Both the position numbers and the translations under genes were made by a program. From Magnaporthiopsis rhizophila (lineage: Eukaryota; Ascomycota; Sordariomycetes; Magnaporthales; Magnaporthaceae), in the NCBI GenBank assembly GCA_003049465.1, contig PYSS01000015.1, forward strand, positions 76,807 through 140,806: a stretch of 64,000 nt of DNA, written 5' to 3'. Below, piece after piece: positions 11,113-22,354 of the stretch. Numbering within the stretch: position 1 is the stretch's first letter; the number at the start of each line of letters is the position of its first letter. The notes under the pieces are model-generated. The model was not told where the DNA came from, ran no database searches, and saw nothing but the letters and a program-made list of their open reading frames with translations.

Positions 11113-11716
11113 ATTCGGGGGGCAAAGTGACGCATGACGTGGGTATAAAGGCGCTTGGGTTTGACTTTGATATCCCAATCCCGTAGGTCGTGAATTAGCA
11201 TGAACGATACTCCTGACAGTCTAAACCCTGGGGGCGATGTACTGGCCATCCACGGTAATCTCAACGATGTAAACGTTGCTCCCGCGTGAGTTTACAGTTC
11301 ATCTCAAAACCGCTCCTTGCATGTCGGCACCAACCACCACCCTGAGCCGGTCTCTTAGAACAACCACTCGCCCCCGAGTGTTCTGACCTAACGCCGGAAG
11401 GACCGAATGAAGGTGCTAGGAGGAACTGCCATCGTCATCGACGGAGGTAAGTTCGTCCGTGGATGGGACCTAATCGATGGCAGCTTCCAAACTAAATTAA
11501 CGGTTAAAAATCGATTAAAGGAAGGTGAACCCATGGTGAAGCTCCGCAGGCATGCTTTACCAGAACAAACCGGGCAGACCTTAACCACGCCCAAACCGTA
11601 AACAAAGCAGCCCATCACCAGAACCATCAGGTACATAAACAAACCCGCTGGGCATCGTTACCAAAAATTTTACACAGTCTTTTTCGACGATAGCGGACCA
11701 GCCGAACTTCAATACG
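11113..11716. other. 3' UTR of CCT8 and leader of the next gene
   Basis: Contains a 29-codon ORF (ATG at 11200, ending at a GTGAGT) and a strong donor-like GTAAGT near 11452 followed by an acceptor-like TTTTACACAG ending at 11677. These could be leader introns or a short 5' coding exon of the gene beginning at 11717: the frame is open from 11678 (SFSTIADQPNFNT then M). No combination with a GT-rich donor keeps frame cleanly, so I leave it unassigned. Confidence 0.4.
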
Positions 11717-12370
11717 ATGTCTCAAGCTTTTGCCACCTTGAGCCAGGAGGCCACGAATTGCGTCGGCCTGGCTGCCGCAAATGCTGCCATACAAACGCAG
11801 CAGCTTCTGGGCATTCAAAACACACTTCGTCGTCTCGATCGTCGCCTTCCTGCCGTCGAGGGAAGACTCACAACGAGGCTTGACCGGCTTGAGACCAGGC
11901 TTAATAACAGGCTGGATAGATTAGATTCGAGAATAATGGCCTGGTATGTTTGCAGCCATAGTCTGGGGAAAAAAAATCACATTTACTAACCATTATCGCT
12001 ATGTAGCGATGACAACGCCATTGCCCGGAACTACAATCGTCGAGCAGTCAACGCGGCTTCTCTGCTCCACCCGCTACGATCCCCAACGACAAATGCGGCC
12101 ATTCCCGGGTTCCCCCAGACGGTTGGGGACATCAACACTATGAACATACAGGGAATTTGTGGCCACCTTTTTGGTTGTTCGTGCTTTTCTCCTCCATATT
12201 TTTCTCGCTCCTTTCTTATTTCCTTTTCTTTTTTTTATTCTTTTTTTTCTTATATCTTTTTTTTTATATCTTTTTTTTTCTTATCTTTTTTTTCTTATTT
12301 CTTTCTCTTTTCCTACTTCCTTTATCTTTCTTGTTTCTTTTTCCTTTCCTATACCCACCGCAAGCTTTGA
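11717..12370 (+). CDS. Conserved fungal coiled-coil protein, 3' end probably disrupted
   Basis: Exon 1 (11717-11943) and exon 2 (from 12007) join in frame. The N-terminal part is a short coiled coil with repeating RLDRLETRLNNRLDRL heptads. After the intron (TACTAAC branch site at about 11993) comes NAIARNYNRRAVN and IPGFPQTVGDINTMN, a pattern I associate with a widespread uncharacterised fungal family that normally ends in a short helical, Arg-rich C-terminus. Here, just after INTMN (about 12143), the frame runs into a pyrimidine-rich tract and encodes Phe/Ser/Leu until a TGA at 12368-12370. A degraded C-terminus may survive at about 12376-12476 (VLLLIRRFQDTRKPGHLRRR). So either an unrecognised intron removes the tract or the gene is broken. 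The start could lie in an upstream exon. Confidence 0.55.
12185..12352 (+). repeat. Pyrimidine-rich (T/C) low-complexity tract
   Basis: About 170 nt made almost entirely of T with scattered C and A, with several T(8-9) runs and imperfect TTTTTTCTTAT repeats. It interrupts the 3' end of the coiled-coil gene. Confidence 0.85.
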
Positions 12371-12534
12371 TTTGGGGAACACGCCAGGGACTGCGAGGGT
12401 TTTGCTCTTGATACGACGATTCCAAGATACCAGGAAGCCAGGGCATCTCCGACGCAGAAAGACGCCTCTTTATTAGTCACTATAGTTCTTCCTCGAAAGT
12501 TTGTCTCGAGTACATCACCTTTAGATATCCTTGA

Positions 12535-14677
12535 TCAACGCAGCTTTTCCGGGTCAGATGGACTGCCTTTAGGATCCAACTCAGACCCTGGCGCCACGCT
12601 CACCCCTGACACCTCGCCAATCCCGCCGCCCGCCGCCCTCTTCTCGTCAACACCGACCCGGCCGCCAATGACACGACCTTTAACACGCTGCTCTGCCTCG
12701 TCCAGCTTGATATTCCGCATGAGCAGCGACAGCAGCACGATGGGCACGCACACGCACACAGCCACGGTCAGCAGCCGCGTCATGCCCTGCTGGTACGCCT
12801 GCTGCACCGCCAGTCTCTCGGGGCTCCCCCACTCCAGCGCCATGGCGACGACGTGGCTCGAGTAGATGGCCGTCGCGTTCCCCTTGCTCGCCTCGGGGAG
12901 CCGGTCCTGCAGAACAGCCGGCACGACGCGCGACCAGACGGCGCCCGAGATGGCAGCGCCGACGGCACCGCCAATCTCAACGAGGGTCAGGAACACGGCC
13001 GTGGCGGCGGCGACGGACTGGTGCGACGACGTGGCGGCCTGGACGCCCAGCTGGGCGGGCACGTTGAGCATGCCGCCGCCGACGCCGACGCAGATCTGGG
13101 TGCCGACCAGCTGGGACACGGTGGTGTCCATGGTGCGGTAGCGGATCATGAGCCCGATGCCCGTCAGGTAGATCAGGGCGCCGGTCGTGACAAAGTACTT
13201 GTAGTGGCGCGTGTACCGGATCGCGACGCTGACCAGGATCGAGGTGACGGTCGAGGTGAAGCTGAAGGTCTGCGAGATGCGCCCGGCCGCGGGGATGTCG
13301 ATGCCCTGGACGACGAGGAGGTAGGAATAAAAGTAGGGCTGGTGGGACATGTAGAAGACCACTTTTTTTTTGTCAGTAAAGACTCTATACGGGCTTGGCA
13401 GAAAAAAAGGGAGAGAAATAAGAAGAAAAAAAAAACTCACTAAAGTAAAAGAAACCAATCCCGCAGCCCGCACAAAACGTCTTGGACCTGAGCAGCGAGA
13501 GCGGGATCAGCGGGTGCGGGCAGACCCTGCTGCTCGCCTCCCAGAACGGGAAGGCGACGAAGCAGACGACGCCGACGACGAGCATGGCCACGATGCTCGG
13601 GTTGCTGTGCCCGCCCTCCTGCTTGGACGCGATGGTGAGCGGGATGAGGATCAGGGCAAAAGCAGCACTCAGCAGCAAGATGCCGACCACGTCCAGCTCC
13701 TGCACCAGGCTCAGCGCCGCGGCTCCCACGTTCCCGACGCCTCCCTCGCGTTTTCTCTTCTCCTGGTCCATCAGCCCCAGCCGCCGGGCCCGGCGCTGGT
13801 TAAGGAACAGGCTGACAGCAAACGGGGCAAACGCCACCGGCAGCACGATGGCCCAGATGGCATACCCCCAGCGCCACGACGCCGTCTTGAGCAGAGCGTT
13901 CACGATCTCGGGCCCGACCCAGACGGTGACGAGGAACGGCACGTCGGGCAGGGACGAGAACAGGGCGCGCCAGAGCAGGTCGCTCGTGTCGGCGATGAAG
14001 ATCTGCTGCAGGATCTGCGTGCCCGTGAAGCCGGCCGAGTAGAAGATCTGGGCCGAGGCGAACGAGTCGACGTTTCGGGAAGCGGCCTGCTGCACGTAGC
14101 CCAGCACGTAGAGCAGAACCGAGATGCCGAAGGCCTCGAGCCGCCCAAAGACATCGCCGACTTTTGCCATGATGGGCTTGATGACGGCCATGACGACGCT
14201 CTGGACGACCAGCACGGCCGACACGAGCGCGTGCGAGTTGAAGGAGCTCGTCGCGAAGACGGACATGGAGTACGACACCTGCCCTTCCAGCGAGGTGGCG
14301 AAGGCCATGAGGAAGATGCTGTTGGGGGGGGGGGGGGGGGGGGNNNNNNNNNNNNNNNNNNNNNNNNNNNNNNNNNNNNNNNNNNNNNNNNNNNNNGCTG
14401 GGGGGGGGGGGGGGGGGCGAATGTCAATGGGGATGCACCCAAGGAGGAGCCAAAGCCAAACGTACCCGATATACGCAACAATAAGACCCCATTTGGACCA
14501 GGTCATAGCCACGGCCTCAATGGCCCTAACACCATCTTGGGCCTCGTTCTGCAGCGAGTCCGCAGACGTCGCAAACCCAGCATCGCTCGGCCCTTTTTGG
14601 TCCTCGACGGCGGCGGCGGGCCTGACTGCGCCCTTGTAGTCCTCGGCCGAGGGACTATCGGCGCCCGGTTGTGCCAT
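12535..14677 (-). CDS. MFS siderophore-iron transporter (SIT family)
   Basis: Three exons (14677-14466, 14318-13441, 13361-12535) join in frame to give 638 residues, typical for 14-helix siderophore:H+ symporters of the yeast Arn/Sit and fungal MirB group. The first helix spans the exon 1/2 junction (WGLIVAYIG then IFLMAFATSLEGQVSYSMSV), and the family-typical stretch FYFMVFYMSHQPYFYSYLLV is rebuilt across intron 2. Multiple hydrophobic segments follow through LLTVAVCVCVPIVLLSLLM; the last 65 residues are a charged cytoplasmic tail. The start ATG at 14677 (agaaaATGgca) gives a hydrophilic N-terminus of about 60 residues. The product should import ferric siderophores at the plasma or vesicle membrane; the ligand is not predictable. 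No siderophore biosynthesis gene is adjacent. Intron 1 contains the sequencing gap, so only the intron is affected. The intron 2 acceptor is preceded by A(9) instead of a pyrimidine tract. Confidence 0.92.
14324..14417. other. Assembly gap flanked by G homopolymers
   Basis: G(20) at 14324-14343, 53 N at 14344-14396, then GCT and G(18) at 14400-14417. Both flanks start from a similar GCTG(TT)GGG sequence, as expected when two contigs end in the same G tract. It falls inside intron 1 of the transporter gene, so coding sequence is intact. The true gap size is unknown. Confidence 0.9.
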
Positions 14678-16442
14678 TTTCTTTTTTGTGTCTCGCTGGC
14701 TTTGGATGGTGTCGAGACCAGAGCGGGCAGACAGCCCCTTTGACGGCTGCGACGCCGGTCCCTGCGACTTGGGTGCAATACAGCCTCGTCCGGAGATCAG
14801 ATGAAGATTAAACCAGCAAAGACACTGGAGACCCTGATGTTCCCGGCGGGCGCGGGAAAGCCTCTTTCGGAGAGGTAAACTATGCGTGTACAAACTCTAG
14901 CCATCTGCGGCAGAGGCGTGGCCATGTTTTTATTCTTTATTCATGGAGGTAAGACAACAAAACCTTGCATATGCAACCTGAAAAAAAAACCGAAAAAAAA
15001 AAGAGGAGCCTACCTACAAGAAAAAGGAAAAACAAGAACGGATGGCGACAGGCAATACGGAAAGGATCAGCAAATCAGGCCCTCCTTGAGGATGAGGAGG
15101 TGTGGGGGTTGCTTGATCCGAGAACCACCGACCTAACGCCAGACAGGCCCGCGTCACGAACCGATAGCACAGCGAAAAAACATAACGGAAGGTACCCGAC
15201 ATTACACACGAACCTGTGCACATGTACAGCTCGCTGCAAGGCCCTTGGGCTTCAAAGACGAAAGATTTCAGCCCGTCAGATCCGGCGCGGCGGCTGCGGC
15301 AAAGTATGCCCAAGCCCAAGTCTTGCTTCGAGGTAACGCAGACCGACCCACATCCACCGATCCCACCGCCACGCCGCGCTGGAGCATCCCGTTCGGACAT
15401 GGCCGATCCTCCAGATTGCGGCCCGCTCACTAAACTCATTGGCCAGCGATCATCTGATAAAAATCAGATATGGATTCGTCTTGCTTACGGTCCCCATCGT
15501 TCGGCCTTGGTGCGGCGAGGTGTTATTTTCGGCTCTCCACGGATGGACATGCAATTGCAAAGTATCTGACCCAATTGGATAGAACAAGGAATCATCTTTG
15601 CTTGGTTATAGAAATCCTCCCACAAAGCTGGGTACTCTCAAATACATTGCCATCCGCCGTAGAGCAGAGTCCCTCCCTCCTCCTTCCGTTAATGTACAAA
15701 ACGAACAAACAAACAAACAAAACATATTCTTTCTTGCTGCTCCCATCTTCCTCCACCTTTTCCCTTGGAACATGCGAATTCGTAGGGCTCGTGTCGTGAT
15801 ATGTTCACTCTCAACAAAATCAAAACAAACTGAAAAATAAAAAAAAAATAGAAACATGTAAATAGACAGGTCCACCTTCATGTGCTGGAAATGAGAAGAA
15901 AAAAAGACAAGCCTCCCAACGGCGCTGCGACTTTTTTTTTTTGTGTTTTTCAAGATGTACGCGAGCCGACCAAAACCAGATTGGATTGCCGATGCCGAAA
16001 TAAAAAGAACGGATGGGGGATATAAAAAGCGCAAGAAACAAATAACACCAAAAATTCCAAATCCAAATGGGGTATGCGTGAAACCTCGCGGATTGATCTT
16101 CGAGGCGGGCAGGTAAAGCTAGGAAGCGAGAAACAATGAGGGGGTGGAGCGTATACATGATGGAGGAAGCCTAGTGGTATCCAGAGAGTATGAAAAAAAA
16201 ATGAATAAAGAAAAAAGAGGAGGGGAAAAAAGCGAGGGTGTTAAAAGAGCATATATATCCAAGAAGAAGTAGAGAAGCAAAAAAAGCCAAAAAAAAAGCA
16301 GCCGACCAGAAATGCAGAAAACCGCAATCATTCATATCAGCATCGTATCAAAAAAGGTGGTGTGTAAATCAAAAAGCAAAATGCGAGACTCCCGAGGGTG
16401 GAACGTTGAAGCAAGATGATGGCGGCTATGGACAAGCATCCT
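14678..16442. other. Intergenic: transporter promoter and 3' region of the RING/PH/vWA gene
   Basis: No convincing coding sequence. The segment 15660-16400 is A-rich on the + strand, with many short A runs and an (AAAC)n-like stretch at about 15698-15722, consistent with the 3' UTR and flank of the minus-strand gene ending at 16443. Upstream elements of the siderophore transporter would be near 14680-15400; I could not identify a GATA-factor site with confidence. Confidence 0.5.
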
Positions 16443-19400
16443 TCAGGACTCCTCCATGATGCCACCCTCGCCGCCGCCATCCTCGCGCCACTCGCGCGAC
16501 CGCTCCGTGAGGCGACGGACGCCGTTGACGCGGCCGGCCCAGAGCGCCTCGATGGGCGTGCGGAAGGTGAAGGCGCGCTGCGAGCTGATGACGCCGATGG
16601 CCTGCAGGACGGCCTTGCGGCTGTCGCGGCCGAACACGGCCGGATGGCCGATCCACTCGAGGCTGGACTCGAGCTCGGCGTCGAGCGCCGCCACGGCCGC
16701 CGCGTCGATGCCGTTGGGGCCGCCCACCATCATGGGCGGCGTGCTCGAGGGCGGGCCCACCGCCGCCGCGGCCGACAGGGCGTCGGTCGACCGGCTGCGC
16801 GACATCATGGAGTGGTGCTGGCTGCTGCGGCCGCCCTGGTAGCCCGAGGGGCCCGAGATGCTGCCCTCGCGGCCCTCGCGGAGCGTCGAGTGCGAGATGG
16901 TCGAGTGCGTCGGCGACGGGGTGCTGTTCTTGCGCTCAGGGAGCGTGGTGGGGCCCATGGTGGGCGAGCCTTCGGTGCCCGGGTGCGGCGTTGAGGACTG
17001 CGACTTGTTGGGCGGCATCGGAGGCACTGGCGGGAGGCCGCCCTTGCCCAGACCCTTGAGGATGGACCGCGTCTCGTTGAGGAGCGTGTGGGCACGGTCG
17101 TGCTGGCCACGCGACACGAGCGTGAGCGCCCGCGTCAGCATGTCCGACGTCAGGAGCTCCATGCGCCGCTGCACGATTTGCGGGTGCGGCGGGATCGGCG
17201 GCGCGTTCATCCACGACCGGGTGCGTGGGTTCGACGCCGCGGGGAGCATGGTGATGGCCAGCAGCGACGGCCGCGGCATGTGCGTCACGGTTCCGTCACG
17301 CAGGATGTCGCCCCAGCTCAGATCGGCCTGAATCAGCGGCACCTCCTCCACAGAGAGCGTCCTCTGGTCTTCCGAATCCATCGGTCCGCCGAGCGCCTCG
17401 AGCCCAGACACGATCGTCTCCCACGGGTCTTGCGGCAGCTGCTCCTCCGAGCCCGTATCCGGGAGAATGACGAGCTGGACGAGGATGTCCCTCTTGTCGC
17501 CAAAGCGCAGGTCGCCCAACGACGCCTCGGCGTCGCGTCCGGCTGCGCGCTTGGTGATTTGCAGCGCTCCGCTGATCTTGTGGAACTTGGCTGGGGAGCC
17601 TTCCGGCAACCTCAGCTTCAGCTTCACATTCTGGTGCGAGAGGGTTTGTGCCGCGCCCAGACAGCCAGCCAAGCATTCCCTCAGCATCATCCAGTCCTTG
17701 ACATATGTGTAGGATGCCTTTGTCCTAGAAGAGAGCTCGATCATGGTGTCTGGCTTGTGGGTCATTCCAAGTCCGAAGGAGTGGATGGAGATCCTAAAGG
17801 GAAGGAAACGCTGTTAGCAACAAGCCAGATAGATGGCGGTATCGGAAAATGGTGACAAAAGCAAAAACTCACTTGGCAGCCTCGGCTCGAGAAACAACAA
17901 AGTCCACGCTGTCGCCATCTGCCGTCGAGGCATCGCTGATGAGCATGATGGTGGCAACAGGATTGTTGTACTTCCTCTGCATCAGCAGGTCCATGGCCAC
18001 ATTGGCGCCCTCCACCACGTCCGCCCGGTGGCTCTTCTGGCCAACCGGCTTGATGGAGGTAAGCACGCCGCTCCATCCGGCCCACGCCTTGGTGGTCATG
18101 CCCATAATGGGCACGCCGCCGCCGCCGGACCCGAACGTGACGAGGCCCATGCGGTCGCGGTCGCCGAGCTGCTGCACCATGAACTTGAGCGCGTCCCGGA
18201 CCAGGTTGATCTTGACGCCCTGCATGGACGACGAGATTGGCACCACCACAACCACATCGATGGGGACGTGGATGGAGGGGAACACGGGACTCCGCCCCTG
18301 GGTGGTGTACTCAGTCGGGGCCGTGGTGACCGACTTGGGGCCGCCCCACGACGAGGCGAGAGATGACACACGCTCGGTGCGTGGCCTGCGCTGCCAGTCC
18401 TCCTCGTCCGTCTCCGACAGATCGTACTCGGGGCTGCGGACGGGCGAGCCCTCGACGGCGTTGAGGTCCAACATCGCCTGCTGCCAGAGCTTCAGCTGGT
18501 TCCGGTTCTCGAATCGCAGGTGGAACTGCGGCAGCTCGGCCACCGAGAGGCTGAGGGTCAGGATATTCTCGTCGATGTTGCCCGTCTCGGCCACCTCGTT
18601 CAGGTGCTTCTTGATCAGGATGGAGCCCTTGAGCGTGCAGCGTGTAGCCCGACGGGGTGCGCCGTTCTCGTCCCACTGCTGGCTAGGAGGCAGCTTCTTC
18701 TCCTTGACGCAAATGAGCATCTCGGCGAACAGGAAGCATTCCAGCTCCTGCCACGACACCTTGTCCTTGCCGACACGCAGGGTGCCGTAAAGACGCAGCT
18801 TTCCGAATCTGCCAAAGTCCAGTCCGTGCCAGTTCTCGACCCTGCCCCTGAGGTTCTCCGTCATCTCTTCCAAGACCTCGCGCGACTCGTACGGGTAGAA
18901 CCGCGGCGGTGGCGGTGCCGTCTTGGGCGACGGCGGCGAGGAGTACTGGTCGTCCATCCTGACGTTGTGGTGCGGGATGCCGCCCGAGAGAGGCGCGGCG
19001 GCGCTTGGAGGCGGCAGCGGTGGCAGGCCGGCCATTTGCAGGTCCTCGGGATCGGGGCGCCACTTGCTGTCTGGCACCTCGACGGTGATGAGGCACGTAA
19101 GGGTCTGCTGCTGGCGCGAGCGGTTGATTGTCGGGAACTCGGAGCGGACGGTAACGGTGGGCAGCGGGATCGGGTTGCGCGAGGGTATGCTGCGTGGGCT
19201 CGCGAGAGACGTCTCCATGGCCTGCACGTCGTAGTCGTGTGCTCGGCGCGAGCCGCTCTGGGTGGTCTCCGGGTAGCCGTTGGAAGAGGCGGCGCCGGTG
19301 GCCTCGCTGTCGCTGCGGTTGTGACGCGGAGCGTAGCGCTCTGTATCGCGCATGTTCCTCGGCATTTGGGGCTCCCGCGTCATATGGTTCTCGCGATCGC

Positions 19401-20586
19401 GACCGTGGCTCATTCCTATGGTGTGGCTCATGCCGGCGGTTGACCTGGCGTTTGAGCCACGGCTCTGCGGCCGGCCCATTTGGCTCTGCTGTTCATCCCA
19501 GGGATGTGATGGCGTCGGCGTGGTAATTGACCTCGAATCGGGTGACGTGACCGATCTTACAAGGTTGGTGATCTTTTCTGCAGCGAGAGAACACAAGGGG
19601 AGCGGGATCTGGTTAGCCCAAAAAGCCACAAGCGCCATTTTCCCTGGCGGCGATCCATCCATCCCCAGCCAAGGCTGGAATTCATTGCGTGTCACAACCA
19701 AACAACGGTCGGGCGACTTACCGATGTCTAGCACGTTTCCGCCCCTGCTCGTGTCCAAGTGCAACGGCGCGTCGCATCTCGGGCAGTACTGCGACTCGAT
19801 CTCCTTGATGTACTCGTAAAAGCATGCCTCGTGCGAGACGTGGGTGCACGAGAACTGCAGGATTCGCTCGCCGCGCAGCGTGTGTTCCAGCGGCTCCTCG
19901 CAAACGGCGCACTCGGCGCCGACGAAGGTGCGCTCCCTCCGCGTGCGGGCGCGTTCTGAACTCATGACGGAGTTGGATCGTCCGAAGCTGTCTCGAGATT
20001 GGATCGACGACACCGAACCGCTCTGCCGTTGGTGCTTCTGCGCAGGCAGCCGGATGGTTCCGCTCGAGATGGAATTGTCTGTTGGTGAAGCAGGTTACGC
20101 CTTATTGTCAGCTCTCTGCTATGATCGGATCTATTCTTTTTGACAGGTTTCGTGTGTGTGCGCCCTTGTGGTGGCAAACGTATGGTGGAGCTCGTGAGGA
20201 GCGGCGGCGACGAGGCTCGTTTTGTCCCTCGACGTTGGCCGAACGAACCCCCTGCCGAATTTACAAGTACCAAACAATGCATCTGGTCTGAAGGAAAGGG
20301 TGTTTCGGACGCCAAGCAGGGATCCGCCGGCTCAAGGCATAAAACCGAACAGCGGCTATGTGGACTCGCCGGACAGGGTCAGGCAATCGAACCTACTCTT
20401 TTCTGGGAACGAGGCTCCAGTGTTGTACGAGTTGTCGATGTTGCTGTTGGCGCCTTGATAATAGGCCGGGCGGTCGACCTCCCTTTTCCAAGAGGCCCCT
20501 TGTTCCTGGCCGAACAGACCAGAGTCCTGCAGCCGGCCCTCTACACCGAAGGCGTTCTTCTTCTTGGCGTGGTACCGGCCAAACAT
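16443..20586 (-). CDS. RING-H2 / PH / vWA domain protein (Ste5/Far1-like architecture)
   Basis: Four exons (20586-20397, 20078-19722, 19577-17873, 17793-16443) keep frame throughout and encode 1,200 residues. Exon 1, starting MFGRYHAKKKNAFG, was found from its GTAGGT donor and matching phase. A RING-H2 finger lies at about residues 120-166 (CAVCEEPL, then SCTHVSHEAC, then CPRCDAPL). A PH domain covers about 435-555 (FGKLRLYGTLRVGKDKVSWQ to FHLRFENRNQLKLWQQAMLD). A von Willebrand A domain covers about 613-802 (IDVVVVVPISSSMQG and RDRMGLVTFGS, crossing the last intron). The C-terminal third is Ser/Pro-rich with a helical patch near the end. This order matches yeast Ste5, the mating-pathway MAPK scaffold, and partly Far1; fungal relatives are usually labelled only as RING/von Willebrand proteins. 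A scaffold or E3 function is inference. The 144-nt intron 19578-19721 is a multiple of three with no stop, so its retention would add 48 residues. Confidence 0.9.
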
Positions 20587-22330
20587 AGGGGATAGGCCCG
20601 GCGCAGAGAGGGCGAGGCGGCGGCCGGGGAAGGTCAGCAAGTTTCCCCCCCTTTTTTTTCCCCTGCCCAGAACTCCCGGTTGGTTCGGCTTCGTGCCCGT
20701 CGTCCGGATCGTAGTCAATGGCCTGAAGCGAGTGGGTTTGCCTGTCAGGCACAACGAGCGGGCTCGAAGGCGAGCACGGCAGGTGACGACAAAAAGTCTG
20801 CTCGTAGTGGATTCAGGGTGTATGGTACGCGGCACGACCTCCCACAATGTGATGTTGCTGGGGATGGGATGGGCTGCAGACAGAAAAAAAAGATTCTGCA
20901 AACGTGGGCCGGGAGAAGTAGTGGTCAAGCAAAAGATGGCTCGTGGGCGCAGTGCGAAGGAGGCAGGGGCGACCAGGTGGTAATATGGCACAGGAAAGGA
21001 TGCGGGTGTCGGGGTGTATATGGGAGAAGGGCAGGCAGGGTAGGGTGTATTTACTGCAGGCGGGTCACCCAGCGGAAGGAGTTGGAGGGGAAGGGAAAGG
21101 GGGGTGCACAGCGGCTCGTCGTTGGATCCGGCTAGACGGGGTGCCAGGCACGGCACGCCCAAAGGTAAAATACCAAGACAGGGTATGTGAGTCTGTGGCG
21201 TGGGTCGCACGCAAAGGCTTGGGTGGGTGGTGGTCGCGGCAGCCTGGTTCGCAGCAAATTATGGAAGACGCGGGTGGTCGAATCGATGTCCGTCGCCCCG
21301 GTGGGGACACACACACACTAACCCCTTGCCAGAATGCAAGTCAGGGTTGCGTGGTCGTGATTCTGCTCGTGGAGTCACCGCCCCTGGACCCTGGCCGGCT
21401 CCAGTGTCCGGGATGGGCGGGACAAGCACCTAGGTCACAAGGGTGAGGAAGACGGGCGAGAGGTAAAAAGAAATAAAAGAATAAAAAGAATAAAAAAGGA
21501 ATTAAAAAAAAAAAAAAAAAAGAGGAAAAAAAAAAAAAAAACAGGCTCCTGGGAAACGCTGCCGAGGGGAGTTTGTTTCAGAGCCACGATGTCAACCAGG
21601 AACCGAACCAAAAATTCCCTCTCACACCAACGACCCGATTCTCGGGGAAATCTGGCAGGCAGGGGTTGTATCCGCCTTGGTGGATGAACTGGGAGGCCGT
21701 TCCAGAATCCCGACGAGGCGGCTACAGAATGGGCACTTGTCAGGGCAGAATTGGGGACGTGTCTCAGTCAGGCCCTGCCGTCTGTTGTCGGGGTAAACGT
21801 CCGTCTTGTCTGTCTGAGTCTGGCGATGTCGTGTAACGTGTGTGATGGGAGAGGAGGCGAGGGAAGAGCAGGACGGGGCAAAGAGAGAGAGAGAGGGTGG
21901 GTGGGCTATGGCGATTGACAGAAGGGCAGCATCCGGCTGGCCGCCGACCTGTACTTGGTGCTAGCTGTTAGGCCGGTAAAGGTGCCTTCTTGGTACGAGC
22001 GCACACCACCCCGCCCTGGAGGTGCATGGTGCGGTAACGGTAGGGTACCCGTAGGTACAGTACCTGTAGCAGGTGCCCAGTGCACGGTGTAACGTCTGGT
22101 GTGTCTGTATGTGGGCGTTTTTTGGTGCGTGTGTGCGCGTCGCGCGCAAGCACCGACCTTGATGCAGGCCTAGAAGCGCACAGACTTGAGCTGGTCCCCT
22201 TGTGCAGCGTTGCACCGTCCCAGTTACGCGGGAGCTTGGTTATCAAAATGAGGTCCCGACTGCTAGTGTTGCCAGGACCACGTGAGGGATGAAGGGGTTC
22301 GTCTGGGCAGCCGGCCGGAGGTGGTGTTTG
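20587..22330. other. Upstream flank of the RING/PH/vWA gene; no gene seen
   Basis: The minus-strand promoter and leader of the RING/PH/vWA gene must start here. There are open frames on both strands but none has family similarity, splice logic or codon bias like the neighbouring genes. Two A runs (18 and 16 nt) lie at 21504-21541. Confidence 0.5.
21504..21541 (+). repeat. Paired A(18)/A(16) homopolymers
   Basis: A(18) at 21504-21521 and A(16) at 21526-21541, separated by GAGG, within a longer A-rich stretch starting near 21462. Confidence 0.9.
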
Positions 22331-22334
22331 GGAC

Positions 22335-22354
22335 TTTTTTTTTTTTTTTTTTTT
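22335..22354 (+). repeat. T(20) homopolymer
   Basis: Uninterrupted run of 20 T in noncoding sequence at the start of the gene desert. Confidence 0.9.

Noticed and set aside
11200..11289. 29-codon ORF ending at a GTGAGT, as N-terminal exon of the coiled-coil gene
   Set aside because: The GTGAGT junction leaves phase 2 while the downstream frame needs phase 0. The only phase-0 donor (GTAAAC) is weak.
13370..14743. Long + strand frame across the N gap, opposite the transporter
   Set aside because: Antisense shadow of the transporter exons that also reads through undetermined bases.
21400..21560. A-rich tract as a retrotransposon poly(A) tail
   Set aside because: No reverse-transcriptase or endonuclease coding sequence upstream, and no target-site duplication visible.
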